NCBI GenBank assembly: GCA_964477065.1
Contig: CAYZCU010000001.1
Span: 13,488-77,487, forward strand
Length of the DNA: 64,000 nt
DNA from: 2-02-FULL-43-11-A sp964477065
GTDB taxonomy: Bacteria > Patescibacteriota > Microgenomatia > UBA1406 > HO2-37-13b
Reading direction: 5' to 3'
Shown here piece after piece: positions 1 to 8,548 of the stretch. Numbering within the stretch: the stretch's first letter is position 1; every line of letters begins with the position of its first letter. The position numbers were made by a program, and so were the translations under genes. A model generated the notes under the pieces. The model was not told the DNA's origin. It saw only the letters and a list, made by a program, of their open reading frames with translations, and ran no database searches.

Positions 1-109
1 TCATGATTGGGGCATTCACCGTCTGGCTCGTCGTCGTCCGTGATGTATTGGGTATATTTGGTGGTAAGAATGGCTCAATCGAATTCAGACTGCCGACAAT
101 CAGGAAGTT

Positions 110-796
110 CTAGTCTTCACGCCGAACACCTTCCCGATCCTCTTGAAGGGACAAAGTCTTTGGAAGGTCTCCTCTGTGTTGGTCATACGTCCCATGAAAC
201 ATTTTTTCATCTTCATGCATGACAGCAAAAATGATTCGGCGAATATACGTATCAAGCGGAATTTTTGCACCTGGAGCATCTGATACGTTTTCTAAAAATG
301 ACCGCGGGACATGGGCAGGAATGGTAAAAACTGTTTTATGAAACTCAAATTCTTTACGATAAAAAACAAGCCCACCGACAGTAGATGTTGTCGTCTGGGC
401 ATGGGATGCAAGTTTCAAGAGTTTTTTTTCAACTTGATACGCTAGTTTTTGTAGAGCCCCTGGTGCAGGCTCTTTGTTATTTTTCAGATGAAGATAACAG
501 GCACAATAAGCGACAATCATGCCACTGATAACACCATGATGATCATGCGGGATACCTTCTGGCACACGCACGTTCCATGTCCCTTCAAAGACAGGATCGT
601 CGGGATGCATCGTAGCGACACATTCTGCTATCGCAATCAGCTCATCAGCAATGGGCTTCGTTGATGAAGCAGGTGTCACTGATACATGAACACGCAGTGG
701 ATAGGCACACATGAGTGCAGGTTCAAAGGGATGTGTACCACCAGCAAGCGTGATACAGACGGGAGCAGAATAGGCACACAAGGAGGTCTCTTTCAT
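110..796 (-). CDS. GHMP kinase-like protein (mevalonate-kinase related)
   Basis: The 228-residue protein looks like a GHMP-superfamily small-molecule kinase. The N-terminus (residues 10-36, SAPVCITLAGG then PALMCAYPLRV) matches the strand-loop opening of mevalonate kinases, and GGLVFYRKEFEF at 141-152 resembles the STYGGLxWYRKEFEF segment I recall from patescibacterial mevalonate-kinase-like proteins. The ATP-binding loop PxxxGLGSSAA is not recognisable: the equivalent stretch near 78-98 reads VPEGIPHDHHGVISG. The protein is also shorter than the usual 300 or so residues and ends in a charged tail. Substrate and activity are therefore uncertain; it may be a degenerate or repurposed paralogue. 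It is divergent from murF. Confidence 0.6.
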   Translation of the reverse strand: MKETSLCAYSAPVCITLAGGTHPFEPALMCAYPLRVHVSVTPASSTKPIADELIAIAECVATMHPDDPVFEGTWNVRVPEGIPHDHHGVISGMIVAYCACYLHLKNNKEPAPGALQKLAYQVEKKLLKLASHAQTTTSTVGGLVFYRKEFEFHKTVFTIPAHVPRSFLENVSDAPGAKIPLDTYIRRIIFAVMHEDEKMFHGTYDQHRGDLPKTLSLQEDREGVRRED

Positions 797-804
797 ACGC
801 GTGC

Positions 805-810
805 ATTATA
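805..810 (-). promoter_or_regulatory. -10 box for the GHMP-like gene
   Basis: TATAAT on the minus strand, 8 nt before the ATG at 796; no Shine-Dalgarno in the gap. Confidence 0.6.
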
Positions 811-819
811 CCTCAATGG

Positions 820-825
820 TACAAT
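820..825 (+). promoter_or_regulatory. Extended -10 box for murF
   Basis: TGG followed by TACAAT, ending 6 nt before the murF ATG. It is back to back with the minus-strand box at 805-810, so both genes start from one 30-bp divergent promoter region. Confidence 0.65.
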
Positions 826-831
826 AGAGGC

Positions 832-2208
832 ATGAAAAAATTGCTCACGCGCTGTGTTTTATCCTATCTGCGATTTTTTGCTCAAATAGCTGTCTGGCGT
901 GCACACCCACATATCATAGGTATCACGGGATCTGTTGGCAAGACATCTACTCGAGATGCTCTGTATGCCGTGTTGAAAGACTCCTTTTCAACGTACGTCA
1001 TCCGCAAAGGTAATTCTGAGACAGGAATACCTCTTGGACTACTGGGACTTTCTGTCCATAGTCTTGGCTTTGATTCCCTTCATCGACGTGTGAAGGATTG
1101 GGTTCGTCTGATCCTTATGGTGCCCTTGCGTACGAAGTACCTCACAAAATATACACATATTATTGTGGAAATGGGCATTGATGAGCCAACTCCACCTAAA
1201 AACATGGGCTATCTGCTCAGTATCATCAAACCCGATATTGGTGTCTTTCTCAATGTCTATCCCGTCCATGCCCAACAATTTGAAAAAGTGATCACACCTC
1301 CAATCACACACCATAAAATCGTCCATGCAATTGCTCAAGAAAAAGCTCGCCTTATTACGGATAACCCGAAGTGCGCATTTGCTGTTTGGAATAGTGATTC
1401 AGAGCCCATTACAGAAATCTTGCAAGATACTGTCATTCCGCATAGTACATTCGGGACAACAGACGCTACTATCACATGGAAAAAATATTCAGCAGATGAA
1501 CATCATTCGACGTTTACGTTCTCACATAGCGCACAGGGGGATATTCACGTTGATATACAAGGCTATTTGCTTCCACATGGCTTTCAAGAAGTGTTTGCAA
1601 GTGCAATGCTGGTTGGTGAGCATCTCGGTTTATCGTATCAAGATATGACTGCATCTTTAGCTAAAAATTTCTCACTTGAGCCTGGACGCAGCTCTCTCTT
1701 TGCTGGAACGGCAGATAGTATCTTAATTGACTCGACATACAATGCATCTCCTGATGCCACACTGCAGATGCTTGAGCTTGCTGTGTCCCTTAAAAAGTCA
1801 CTTGATCGTCCGCTAGTCTTTGTATGTGGGGATATGCGCGAACTGGGTAAACAATCTGCATCCGAACATACGCGGGTGTTGGAAGCATGTAAGGATGATG
1901 TTGATTTTCTGTACACTGTTGGACCTCTAAGTCGAAAATATATCTTTGAACCGTTATCCGGATCAACAAAGGTCAAAACCCGTGCATTTGACGGTCCACA
2001 TGAGGTCGGGCGCTATCTGAAGAGTACACTTCCTGATAAAGCGATTGTCCTTTTTAAGGGATCCCAAAATACGATATTTCTCGAGGAAGCTATCAAATAC
2101 GTCCTAGCACATACGAAAGATAGTTCCCGTCTTCCTCGACAAGAAGCCTACTGGATGCGCAAGAAACAGTTTGACCTGCAAGATAATCCAGACGAAAAAA
2201 TTGTTTGA
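832..2208 (+). CDS. murF: UDP-N-acetylmuramoyl-tripeptide--D-alanyl-D-alanine ligase-like Mur ligase (MurF)
   Basis: A 458-residue Mur ligase, which joins an amino acid or dipeptide to the UDP-MurNAc peptide in cytoplasmic peptidoglycan synthesis. The ATP loop GITGSVGKTST is at residues 30-40. The central domain carries VEMGIDEP. The C-terminal ligase domain has DSTYNASPDAT and FVCGDMRELGKQS, the pattern typical of MurF rather than MurC, D or E. The usual N-terminal UDP-binding domain is replaced by a short hydrophobic stretch (residues 8-22), a form I associate with patescibacterial MurF-like proteins. The start is set by a -10 box 6 nt upstream. Confidence 0.85.
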   Translation: MKKLLTRCVLSYLRFFAQIAVWRAHPHIIGITGSVGKTSTRDALYAVLKDSFSTYVIRKGNSETGIPLGLLGLSVHSLGFDSLHRRVKDWVRLILMVPLRTKYLTKYTHIIVEMGIDEPTPPKNMGYLLSIIKPDIGVFLNVYPVHAQQFEKVITPPITHHKIVHAIAQEKARLITDNPKCAFAVWNSDSEPITEILQDTVIPHSTFGTTDATITWKKYSADEHHSTFTFSHSAQGDIHVDIQGYLLPHGFQEVFASAMLVGEHLGLSYQDMTASLAKNFSLEPGRSSLFAGTADSILIDSTYNASPDATLQMLELAVSLKKSLDRPLVFVCGDMRELGKQSASEHTRVLEACKDDVDFLYTVGPLSRKYIFEPLSGSTKVKTRAFDGPHEVGRYLKSTLPDKAIVLFKGSQNTIFLEEAIKYVLAHTKDSSRLPRQEAYWMRKKQFDLQDNPDEKIV

Positions 2209-2234
2209 CTTGATAGTCACGATAAGATTAGAAT
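2205..2234 (+). promoter_or_regulatory. Sigma-70 promoter for the DUF378 gene
   Basis: TTGACT (2205-2210), an 18-nt spacer and TAGAAT (2229-2234). The -35 overlaps the murF stop codon. A leader of about 32 nt follows, with GGAGGTG at 2259-2265, 7 nt before the ATG. Confidence 0.65.
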
Positions 2235-2272
2235 AAAGGCATGAATCGATCTTCGAGAGGAGGTGTCACAGA

Positions 2273-2494
2273 ATGAAAAGTCTTCATCTGGTAACGTTTT
2301 TGCTTCTTGTCATCGGAGGATTGAACTGGGGGCTCGTTGGCTTGTTTGATTTGGACCTTGTTCAAATGCTTTTTGGAACATGGCCTGGCCTCGTCAATCT
2401 CGTTTATATACTTGTTGGTTTATCAGCAGTATATGAATTTGCAACGCATCAAGCTCGATGTAAAGAATGCATGGACATGATGAAAAAGAAATAA
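2273..2494 (+). CDS. DUF378 family small membrane protein
   Basis: A 73-residue protein with two membrane helices: residues 4-26 contain GGLNWGLVGLFDLDLV, the hallmark of DUF378 (YuzA-like), and 34-55 form the second helix. A short cytoplasmic tail ends in RCKECMDMMKKK with a CxxC-like pair. The function of the family is unknown. It has its own full promoter and a strong Shine-Dalgarno, unlike most neighbours, which suggests high translation. Confidence 0.85.
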   Translation: MKSLHLVTFLLLVIGGLNWGLVGLFDLDLVQMLFGTWPGLVNLVYILVGLSAVYEFATHQARCKECMDMMKKK

Positions 2495-2499
2495 CTTTT

Positions 2500-4164
2500 T
2501 TATCGTTGAAATAAGGAATCAAGTTCAGAGGCTGATATGTGTATGCATGTTGGCCTCCCGTGCGGACACGTTTGCGGATGTTTACATGCCATGAGTTTGG
2601 TAATAAGTTTTTTCATCTCATCAGGCGTTAATGGATCGCCAGCTTTGATTGCAGAGCGACATGCCATGTAAGTCAATGTCCTATGTGCCACGGGATCAAT
2701 GCCACCTTCCGTCAGACCATCGTCCTGTGCTTCACACGCTTCGATCAGCTCTGTGATCAACTCACTCCCATCACGATGTGCAAGATACGCAGGGACACTC
2801 ATGAGAAATACATCATCCCCCTCCAACTGCACGGTACAGCCATGTGATGCAAGTGCAGACGCATAGTCATCACATGCGGCCCTGTGTTGCGATGACAAGG
2901 TGATTTTAAGGGGTGGTGCATACGTATGGACTGGCCCAGACGTCCGCTGATGCTCGAATGCATCGCGATATTCTTCATATAAAATTCGCTCATGCACAGC
3001 ATGTTGGTCATACAGGACAATCCCTTTTTGATACTCAGCAAGAATATATAACCTTCGAATCTGCGTCACATTCGTGATCGCGCTATCTCGTGGACTCCAC
3101 GGCGTGTGCGTATTTTTAATCGTTTCCGCAAGTTTCGTATCCATTTTTCGTCCAGATACAGCGGTGTAAGCTGTTGCAGATGCTGTAAAGATATCCTGGA
3201 GCGCTTCCTTGATTGTTGCCTGAATGGTTTCCTTGCCGTAAAGGCGAACGTGTGACTTTTGCGGGTCGACATTAACATCTATAGACTCGAATGGATACTC
3301 AATAGAGAGGACACACACAGGAAATGAGCGTTGGGGCAGAAGCGTGCCATACATCGTACGTATCACTCGTTTGATCTCAGGATTGTGAACAGGACGTTTG
3401 TTGATGGTGATATACATGTGCGTATCTGATCCCCGGGATGTCGTCGGGTGTCCAACATAGCCAAAGATACGGACTGGCCCCTTGCCATAATCAATAGCAC
3501 GTGCAGACCGAGCACTTCGAGCATCGATGAGCTGTTCCATCCGATCAAGGACCGTCTGATGGGGTGTGACCTGCACAATTTCTCGATCATTATGTGTCAA
3601 GGTAAAGGCAACGGTTGGATGCGCCAGTGCATAGGCAGTTACAACATGCGCACTGACGCGAACTTCAGTCGTGATCGCTTTCACAAATTTGCGCCGTGCT
3701 GGAACTGTATAAAATAATCTCTCCACTGTCATCTGCGTCCCATCAGGCATACCCACGGGCTCTGATTCGATGCATGTCCCTCCAACAACCCGAACATGCC
3801 ACCCTGAAACGGTTGAAGCCTGCTTTGTATCAATGGTCACATCTGCTACCTGCGCAATACTTGCAAGGGCCTCCCCACGAAAGCCAAACGTTTCGATATG
3901 CAACAGATCATCAAGCGTGTGAACTTTACTTGTTGTATAAGGCAAAAAGCACAGAAGCGCATCCTCCTTGGTCATGCCTTTTCCATTATCTGTGACAACA
4001 ATCTTTTCGAGTCCACCCTGTTCAAGATCAATTCGAATATCAGTCGCACCGGCATCAAGTGCATTGTCAATCAGTTCTTTCACCACTGAAGCAGGTCGAT
4101 CAACGACTTGTCCTGCTGAGATCTGAGAAATGAGTTCTGGACTCAATTTTTTAATGGTTGTCAT
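2500..4164 (-). CDS. mutL: DNA mismatch repair protein MutL
   Basis: A 554-residue MutL. The N-terminal GHKL ATPase domain shows ELIDNALDAGA, DNGKGM and TFGFRGEALASI. The C-terminal dimerisation domain holds the endonuclease metal motif DQHAVHERILYEE (DQHAx2Ex4E) together with the ACR and CPHGRP motifs, so this is a nicking-type MutL as in bacteria without MutH. It overlaps the mutS stop region by 14 nt, which implies coupled translation from the mutS message. It is convergent with the DUF378 gene. Confidence 0.95.
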   Translation of the reverse strand: MTTIKKLSPELISQISAGQVVDRPASVVKELIDNALDAGATDIRIDLEQGGLEKIVVTDNGKGMTKEDALLCFLPYTTSKVHTLDDLLHIETFGFRGEALASIAQVADVTIDTKQASTVSGWHVRVVGGTCIESEPVGMPDGTQMTVERLFYTVPARRKFVKAITTEVRVSAHVVTAYALAHPTVAFTLTHNDREIVQVTPHQTVLDRMEQLIDARSARSARAIDYGKGPVRIFGYVGHPTTSRGSDTHMYITINKRPVHNPEIKRVIRTMYGTLLPQRSFPVCVLSIEYPFESIDVNVDPQKSHVRLYGKETIQATIKEALQDIFTASATAYTAVSGRKMDTKLAETIKNTHTPWSPRDSAITNVTQIRRLYILAEYQKGIVLYDQHAVHERILYEEYRDAFEHQRTSGPVHTYAPPLKITLSSQHRAACDDYASALASHGCTVQLEGDDVFLMSVPAYLAHRDGSELITELIEACEAQDDGLTEGGIDPVAHRTLTYMACRSAIKAGDPLTPDEMKKLITKLMACKHPQTCPHGRPTCIHISASELDSLFQR

Positions 4165-6637
4165 GATGATGTATCTCTTCTAAATGGGCCAATCTTTCTT
4201 GCGCATGCGTGATAACTTCTTGGGGGACTCCAGCCAGCTTAGCAACAGCAATCCCATAGCTATGCGAAGATGCACCTGGTACCACGCGATGCAAAAATAT
4301 CGGCTTCCCTTGATTATCCTCAACAGCCATATGTGCATTATAGATACGATCAGGATATTGCGCTTGAAGATCTTGGAGCTCATGATAGTGTGTTGCAAAA
4401 AGTGTTTTTGGAGCTTTTTTCCAATGCGTCACAAGATATTCTGCAACTGCCCATGCTATGCTGACACCATCATACGTACTTGTTCCTCGTCCAATCTCAT
4501 CAAGGATGATCAGGCTTTTTTCAGTTGCATGATTGAGAATATAGGCTGTTTCAACCATCTCAACCATAAAGGTCGAAAGTCCTGATGTAATCATATCCGA
4601 CGCCCCGCTTCGCACGCATACACGATCGACCAGGCTTATCTTCGCACGCTGTGCAGGTACAAACGATCCAATATGCGCCATGAGGGTAATCAGCGCTGTC
4701 TGTCTCATAAAAACAGACTTACCCGCCATGTTTGGCCCCGTGATAATATGCAATCCCGCAGATTGTGCATCAAACGTGACCGAATTGGGCACAAAGTGCG
4801 ACTTCACACGCTCCTCAACAACAGGATGACGGCCATGTTCGATACTCAATTCATCTCCCGAATGTATATCCGGGCGGGTATAACGACTCTTCTGCGCTCG
4901 ATAGGCAAGACTACAAAGACAATCAATGTTCGCCACCGTATACGCACTTTGTTGAATTGCTGACGTATGTACCAAAATAGCTTCAACAAGGGCAAGAAAA
5001 ACCTCATGTTCGATCTTCTCAATCCGCTCCTGGGCTGTCAAAATCTTTTGCTCATAGACGCGTAGCTCATCTGTCGTGTAGCGCTCTGCATTGACCAACG
5101 TTTGCGTGCGAATGTATTCAGGAGGCATCCGATCGCGACATGACTTACTCACTTCGATGTAATACCCAAAGACTGAATTGCTTCTGATACGGAGTGTCGT
5201 GATTCCTGTGCGCTCTTTTTCACTCTGCTCGTAGGCGGTGACCCACGCTGTGTCACCTGACAACAGCTGGCGCAAATCATCAAGCTCGGAATTGACACCA
5301 TCAGCAACAAATCCTCCAGCACGGATATCGATGGGTGGATTATCAATAATCTGTCGAGCAATCAGACTCGACACCTCATGGATATGTACATCGATGCCTT
5401 CTGCACTTTCGTGAAATAAGGGCGAGTGTTCATTCATACACATGACTTTCAGTTCATCAATCGCGTGTAACGTTTTACCCAGATTGACCACATCACCGAC
5501 ATGACCTGTACGGACAGATAGTCGTGATATGATTCGCTCAACATCATACATTGATTCGATGATAGTTCTGAGGCGCTCACGAAAGGCTGGATGCTGAACA
5601 CAGTATTCAACTCTATCGAGCCGGTTCACGATCTCCTTTTTTGATCGCAGTGGACGCTTGAGCCATTCACGAAGCATTCGACCACCCATTGCCGATCGCG
5701 TCTCATCAAGGAGCTGTATCAATGTCCCTGCAGTATCGTCATATTTTTGTGCATGAAGAGGATGGAAAAGTTCGAGATTTGAAACCGTTGATGGATCCAG
5801 CACGACGCTTGCTGTTGGATCGTACCGAGAAAGCGTCGAGATGTGACGAACTGCACCTTTTTGTGTGTGACCCAAGTAACCAAGTAACCCAGCTCCAGCT
5901 TCCTGCGCATAGGTATCATGCTCACAACCATGCCCTCGAAGGGTGGCCACTTGAAACTGCTTCAGCAAAACATCATAGGCTTTGTGCGTATATGCATCCC
6001 ATTCAAGGACACGTGTCACCTGTGGGCCATGTGATCGAAGCACAAACAAAAATTCACTGTTGTTGTAAAGGGCATCACTGACAAGTACTTCAGCCGGATT
6101 GAACCGCTCAAGTTCTGTTGCAAGGATCTGTGGCCATGATTCTTCTGTCACTTCCAGCTGTGTCAACTCAAATGATCCAGTCGATAGATCTGCCACAGCC
6201 ACACCAAGCTCATGTGGTGTGAGCACGAGGCTCATTAAATAATTATGCTCTTTTTGCTTGAGTGACTGCTCGTCCAGAAGTGTCCCTGGGGTAATAATAC
6301 GAACCACATCTCGCTTCACAATACCTTTTTCCCGGGGATCACTGACCTGCTCGCAGATAGCCACCTTGTACCCAGCATCAACAAGTTTTGCAATGTATCG
6401 ATCGGCGGCATGATACGGAACACCTGCCATAGGAATATCGCCATCCTTTCCTCGCGGACGACGCGTCAAGACAATCTGAAGCACTCGTGATCCAATGTGT
6501 GCATCTTCAAGAAAAAGTTCATAAAAATCACCAAGTCTATATAAAAGGAGGCAGTCGGCATACTGTGCTTTGAGAGATGCATACTGTTGCATCATGGGAG
6601 TTGAAAACGTTCTCGGCGAAGGTGCTGATGCTGACAT
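4151..6637 (-). CDS. mutS: DNA mismatch repair protein MutS
   Basis: A full-length 828-residue MutS, which recognises mispairs and small loops in DNA and recruits MutL. The N-terminal mismatch-binding domain contains LGDFYELF (the Phe-x-Glu wedge) near residue 37. The ABC-type ATPase domain has Walker A TGPNMAGKSVFM near residue 620 and Walker B LIILDEIGRGTSTYDG. The C-terminal helix-turn-helix ends in a His-rich tail. It is first in a two-gene unit with mutL. TACAAT lies 9 nt before the ATG. Confidence 0.97.
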   Translation of the reverse strand: MSASAPSPRTFSTPMMQQYASLKAQYADCLLLYRLGDFYELFLEDAHIGSRVLQIVLTRRPRGKDGDIPMAGVPYHAADRYIAKLVDAGYKVAICEQVSDPREKGIVKRDVVRIITPGTLLDEQSLKQKEHNYLMSLVLTPHELGVAVADLSTGSFELTQLEVTEESWPQILATELERFNPAEVLVSDALYNNSEFLFVLRSHGPQVTRVLEWDAYTHKAYDVLLKQFQVATLRGHGCEHDTYAQEAGAGLLGYLGHTQKGAVRHISTLSRYDPTASVVLDPSTVSNLELFHPLHAQKYDDTAGTLIQLLDETRSAMGGRMLREWLKRPLRSKKEIVNRLDRVEYCVQHPAFRERLRTIIESMYDVERIISRLSVRTGHVGDVVNLGKTLHAIDELKVMCMNEHSPLFHESAEGIDVHIHEVSSLIARQIIDNPPIDIRAGGFVADGVNSELDDLRQLLSGDTAWVTAYEQSEKERTGITTLRIRSNSVFGYYIEVSKSCRDRMPPEYIRTQTLVNAERYTTDELRVYEQKILTAQERIEKIEHEVFLALVEAILVHTSAIQQSAYTVANIDCLCSLAYRAQKSRYTRPDIHSGDELSIEHGRHPVVEERVKSHFVPNSVTFDAQSAGLHIITGPNMAGKSVFMRQTALITLMAHIGSFVPAQRAKISLVDRVCVRSGASDMITSGLSTFMVEMVETAYILNHATEKSLIILDEIGRGTSTYDGVSIAWAVAEYLVTHWKKAPKTLFATHYHELQDLQAQYPDRIYNAHMAVEDNQGKPIFLHRVVPGASSHSYGIAVAKLAGVPQEVITHAQERLAHLEEIHHHDNH

Positions 6638-6646
6638 AGTACAGAT

Positions 6647-6652
6647 ATTGTA
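6647..6652 (-). promoter_or_regulatory. -10 box for mutS
   Basis: TACAAT on the minus strand, 9 nt before the mutS ATG; no obvious Shine-Dalgarno between. Confidence 0.5.
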
Positions 6653-6709
6653 CAGGAAACGAACTCACGCATCAGTGGTTGTAGGTACGCCCGGGCCCGG
6701 GTCGCATGT

Positions 6710-7090
6710 TTAATCCTCGTCTAACCAATGATGCGTTCGTATGTAGTCCATAACATATGTCTTAAAATCTTCGCGAGTTTTCCCTTGTTGCTCAGCTATA
6801 TCATGTGGACTTTCCCCATCTTTCATGCGTTGCTTCAATTCATCTGGGGTGAGGCCAAGAAAGCCTGCTATAACCCACAGTCTGTTTGATCGTTGCTCAG
6901 CTCGAAGAGATCGTTGCTCTCGCTGTTCTTCATAGTGTTTTCTGAACTGCCCCCTCATTCCGTGAGGTCGTTGAATTCCATCTTGCGCAGATACTGGTTG
7001 AACAATCATTAAGAGTGCTGATCCCATCAGGGCAATAGCTGCAAATGTGATGATGAATTGTGTTTTGCCTTTCAGAATTGTTTCTTTCAT
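6710..7090 (-). CDS. Small exported protein of the sigma-factor cassette
   Basis: A 126-residue secreted protein. An N-terminal signal peptide (hydrophobic 11-29, cleavage after VSA of VSAQDG) is followed by an Arg/Glu-rich region and a helical module LGLTPDELKQRMKDGESPHDIAEQQGK split over about 35 residues, a repeat type (LGLxxxELxxxLxxGxSxxxIA) common in exported proteins of Gram-positives and Patescibacteria. The ATG at 7090 is chosen because GGAGGTG sits 6 nt upstream; an earlier GTG would put that site out of use. It is last in the unit after the sigma factor and its membrane partner and may be a target or sensor of that system (inference). Confidence 0.7.
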   Translation of the reverse strand: MKETILKGKTQFIITFAAIALMGSALLMIVQPVSAQDGIQRPHGMRGQFRKHYEEQREQRSLRAEQRSNRLWVIAGFLGLTPDELKQRMKDGESPHDIAEQQGKTREDFKTYVMDYIRTHHWLDED

Positions 7091-7145
7091 ATACGTCACC
7101 TCCTCTCTATGTACTATCTACAGGTAATACACCATGAAAAAAGAT

Positions 7146-7835
7146 TTATTTCACAGAAATGATCCGTATTTTTTGAATATGAAAAAGATCACGCTCCCAT
7201 CGCCCAAGAGCTTGAATATGCATCCCTGACCTGAGGACAACTGCCTTTTCAATGCGCGTACTATCCATGTTTACAAGAGCTCCGGTGTCAGATTCGACTA
7301 TGACTCGATGTGGCGCAACGTCAACAATGCGTCCACTGATTATGCGAACAGGCGCTTGGCGACGGTACATATTTTCAATAGCGCTATACTGTGCCATTTT
7401 TTCACCAAAATGAAGATGTTCAAGCAGAAGTCCAAATGAAAGCACCAAAGCAACACTTGCAATCAAGACACGGGTCAAACGATGTTTGCATCCGAAATCA
7501 TATTGCTTTAATAGATATGATCCACTTATCAGTCCACACAGAGCTAAAAGGAGCGCAAGCCATGGAAAAAATTGGATAAAGGCCAAAAGCCCATGCGCCC
7601 CAAAGCCGGCATATCCCCACACATGTTCAGCTCGAAGCCGATAGACAATAACGTGTGTAAAAAAAACAGATACAACAATCGTTCCAGCAATGCCAATACC
7701 AACCAGCAACGATCCCACAATAAAGTGGAATCGCGGTCGCATGGTTACTTTGTCATCGTGGAGATGCTTCATGACTTCATCATGAACACAGAACTCATCG
7801 ACATCAAATTGCTGAATGGGTTTTTTACGTGACAT
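7146..7835 (-). CDS. Three-helix membrane protein, putative anti-sigma partner
   Basis: A 229-residue protein. A cytoplasmic N-terminus of about 35 residues (FDVDEFCVHDEVMKHLHDD) precedes three predicted membrane helices near 36-62, 80-110 and 120-140 and a C-terminal beta-rich domain (ISGRIVDVAPHRVIVES and onward) with an OB-like DUF5666 flavour, which would lie outside the cell. The ATG at 7835 has GGGAGGCG 8 nt upstream and overlaps the end of the sigma gene by 11 nt, so translation is coupled. Position and topology suggest a regulator of the ECF sigma factor. No zinc-anti-sigma HxxxCxxC is present, so this is inference. Confidence 0.6.
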   Translation of the reverse strand: MSRKKPIQQFDVDEFCVHDEVMKHLHDDKVTMRPRFHFIVGSLLVGIGIAGTIVVSVFFTHVIVYRLRAEHVWGYAGFGAHGLLAFIQFFPWLALLLALCGLISGSYLLKQYDFGCKHRLTRVLIASVALVLSFGLLLEHLHFGEKMAQYSAIENMYRRQAPVRIISGRIVDVAPHRVIVESDTGALVNMDSTRIEKAVVLRSGMHIQALGRWERDLFHIQKIRIISVK

Positions 7836-8436
7836 ATGCTTCGCCTCCCTTCTTTTGTACAACTTTTTTCAGGTATTTCTTTCCTCTATTTATACGCGTG
7901 CCAACAGTTCCCATGGGAATACGTAAAACATCACTGATTTCGTCATACGATTTATCCTCCAGATAAAACAAAATTAGTGGAGCACGATAAGCCAATGGGA
8001 TTTCTTGGAGGCTCTCTTTGAGCAGTTTGCGAATCTCAGATGTTTGGAGTGCTTCTTCAACTGGCTCACTTCGTGAAAAGATCTGTTCAACCCACTCAAT
8101 ATCTTCAAATGAAAAAAAACGTGACTCTTTGCGAATGCGATTGACCGCTTCATTATGCACTATCCGATAGAGCCAACTTGAAAGCTTTTTTGAGATATCA
8201 AAACCTTTGAGATTTACATACGCCTTGATAAAAGCATTTTGGACAATATCAGGTGAAAATTCTGATTGTTTCGTCAGATAGCGAGCATAGCGCAAAAGGG
8301 GCTTTTCATATCGCTTCACGATTTCCTCATAACTCTCTTGCTGTCCAGATTGGACCTGCGCAACGAGCTCGCTGTCCGACATCTTTGAACGGGCGAGGCG
8401 GGATGTCGTACGCGGAGTCGTACGATGCGTAGCCAT
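7825..8436 (-). CDS. ECF-type RNA polymerase sigma factor
   Basis: A 203-residue sigma-70 family factor lacking region 1 and most of region 3. Region 2 spans about residues 24-100, with YARYLTKQSEFSPDIVQNAF and the -10-recognition helix WLYRIVHNEAVNRIRKE. Region 4 at about 135-192 carries YLEDKSYDEISDVL and the recognition helix GTVGTRINRGKKYLKK. Its ATG overlaps the stop of the upstream 36-aa gene as TAATG. It probably directs transcription of an envelope-related regulon together with the membrane protein encoded next. Confidence 0.92.
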   Translation of the reverse strand: MATHRTTPRTTSRLARSKMSDSELVAQVQSGQQESYEEIVKRYEKPLLRYARYLTKQSEFSPDIVQNAFIKAYVNLKGFDISKKLSSWLYRIVHNEAVNRIRKESRFFSFEDIEWVEQIFSRSEPVEEALQTSEIRKLLKESLQEIPLAYRAPLILFYLEDKSYDEISDVLRIPMGTVGTRINRGKKYLKKVVQKKGGEAYVT

Positions 8437-8546
8437 TATGAAAAGATAAGGAGTAACAACGCGTAGATGAGCGCTATGATGGCAAATGGGATGAGAATCA
8501 CCACTCGTCCATAGGTATTGATGAGCTTAAGCAATTTTTCGTACAT
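8436..8546 (-). CDS. 36-residue membrane peptide coupled to the sigma factor
   Basis: A short open frame of 36 residues beginning MYEKLLKLINTYGRV and continuing as one hydrophobic helix to the end (VILIPFAIIALIYALLLLIF). Its TAA overlaps the sigma-factor ATG by one base, and TATACT with a TGG extension ends 6 nt before its own ATG, so it is the first gene of the cassette. It resembles no family I know. The coupling and promoter argue that it is translated; it could be a sensor or regulatory peptide of the sigma system. Confidence 0.65.
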   Translation of the reverse strand: MYEKLLKLINTYGRVVILIPFAIIALIYALLLLIFS

Positions 8547-8548
8547 CC

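Noticed and set aside
1..109. Extension of the GHMP-like gene past its TAG by readthrough
   Set aside because: The frame after TAG stays open to the window edge, but the translated sequence matches nothing in the family, and TAG recoding is not expected in these bacteria.
7097..7099. GTG start for the small exported protein
   Set aside because: The GTG lies within the Shine-Dalgarno GGAGGTG; the ATG at 7090 has correct spacing to it.
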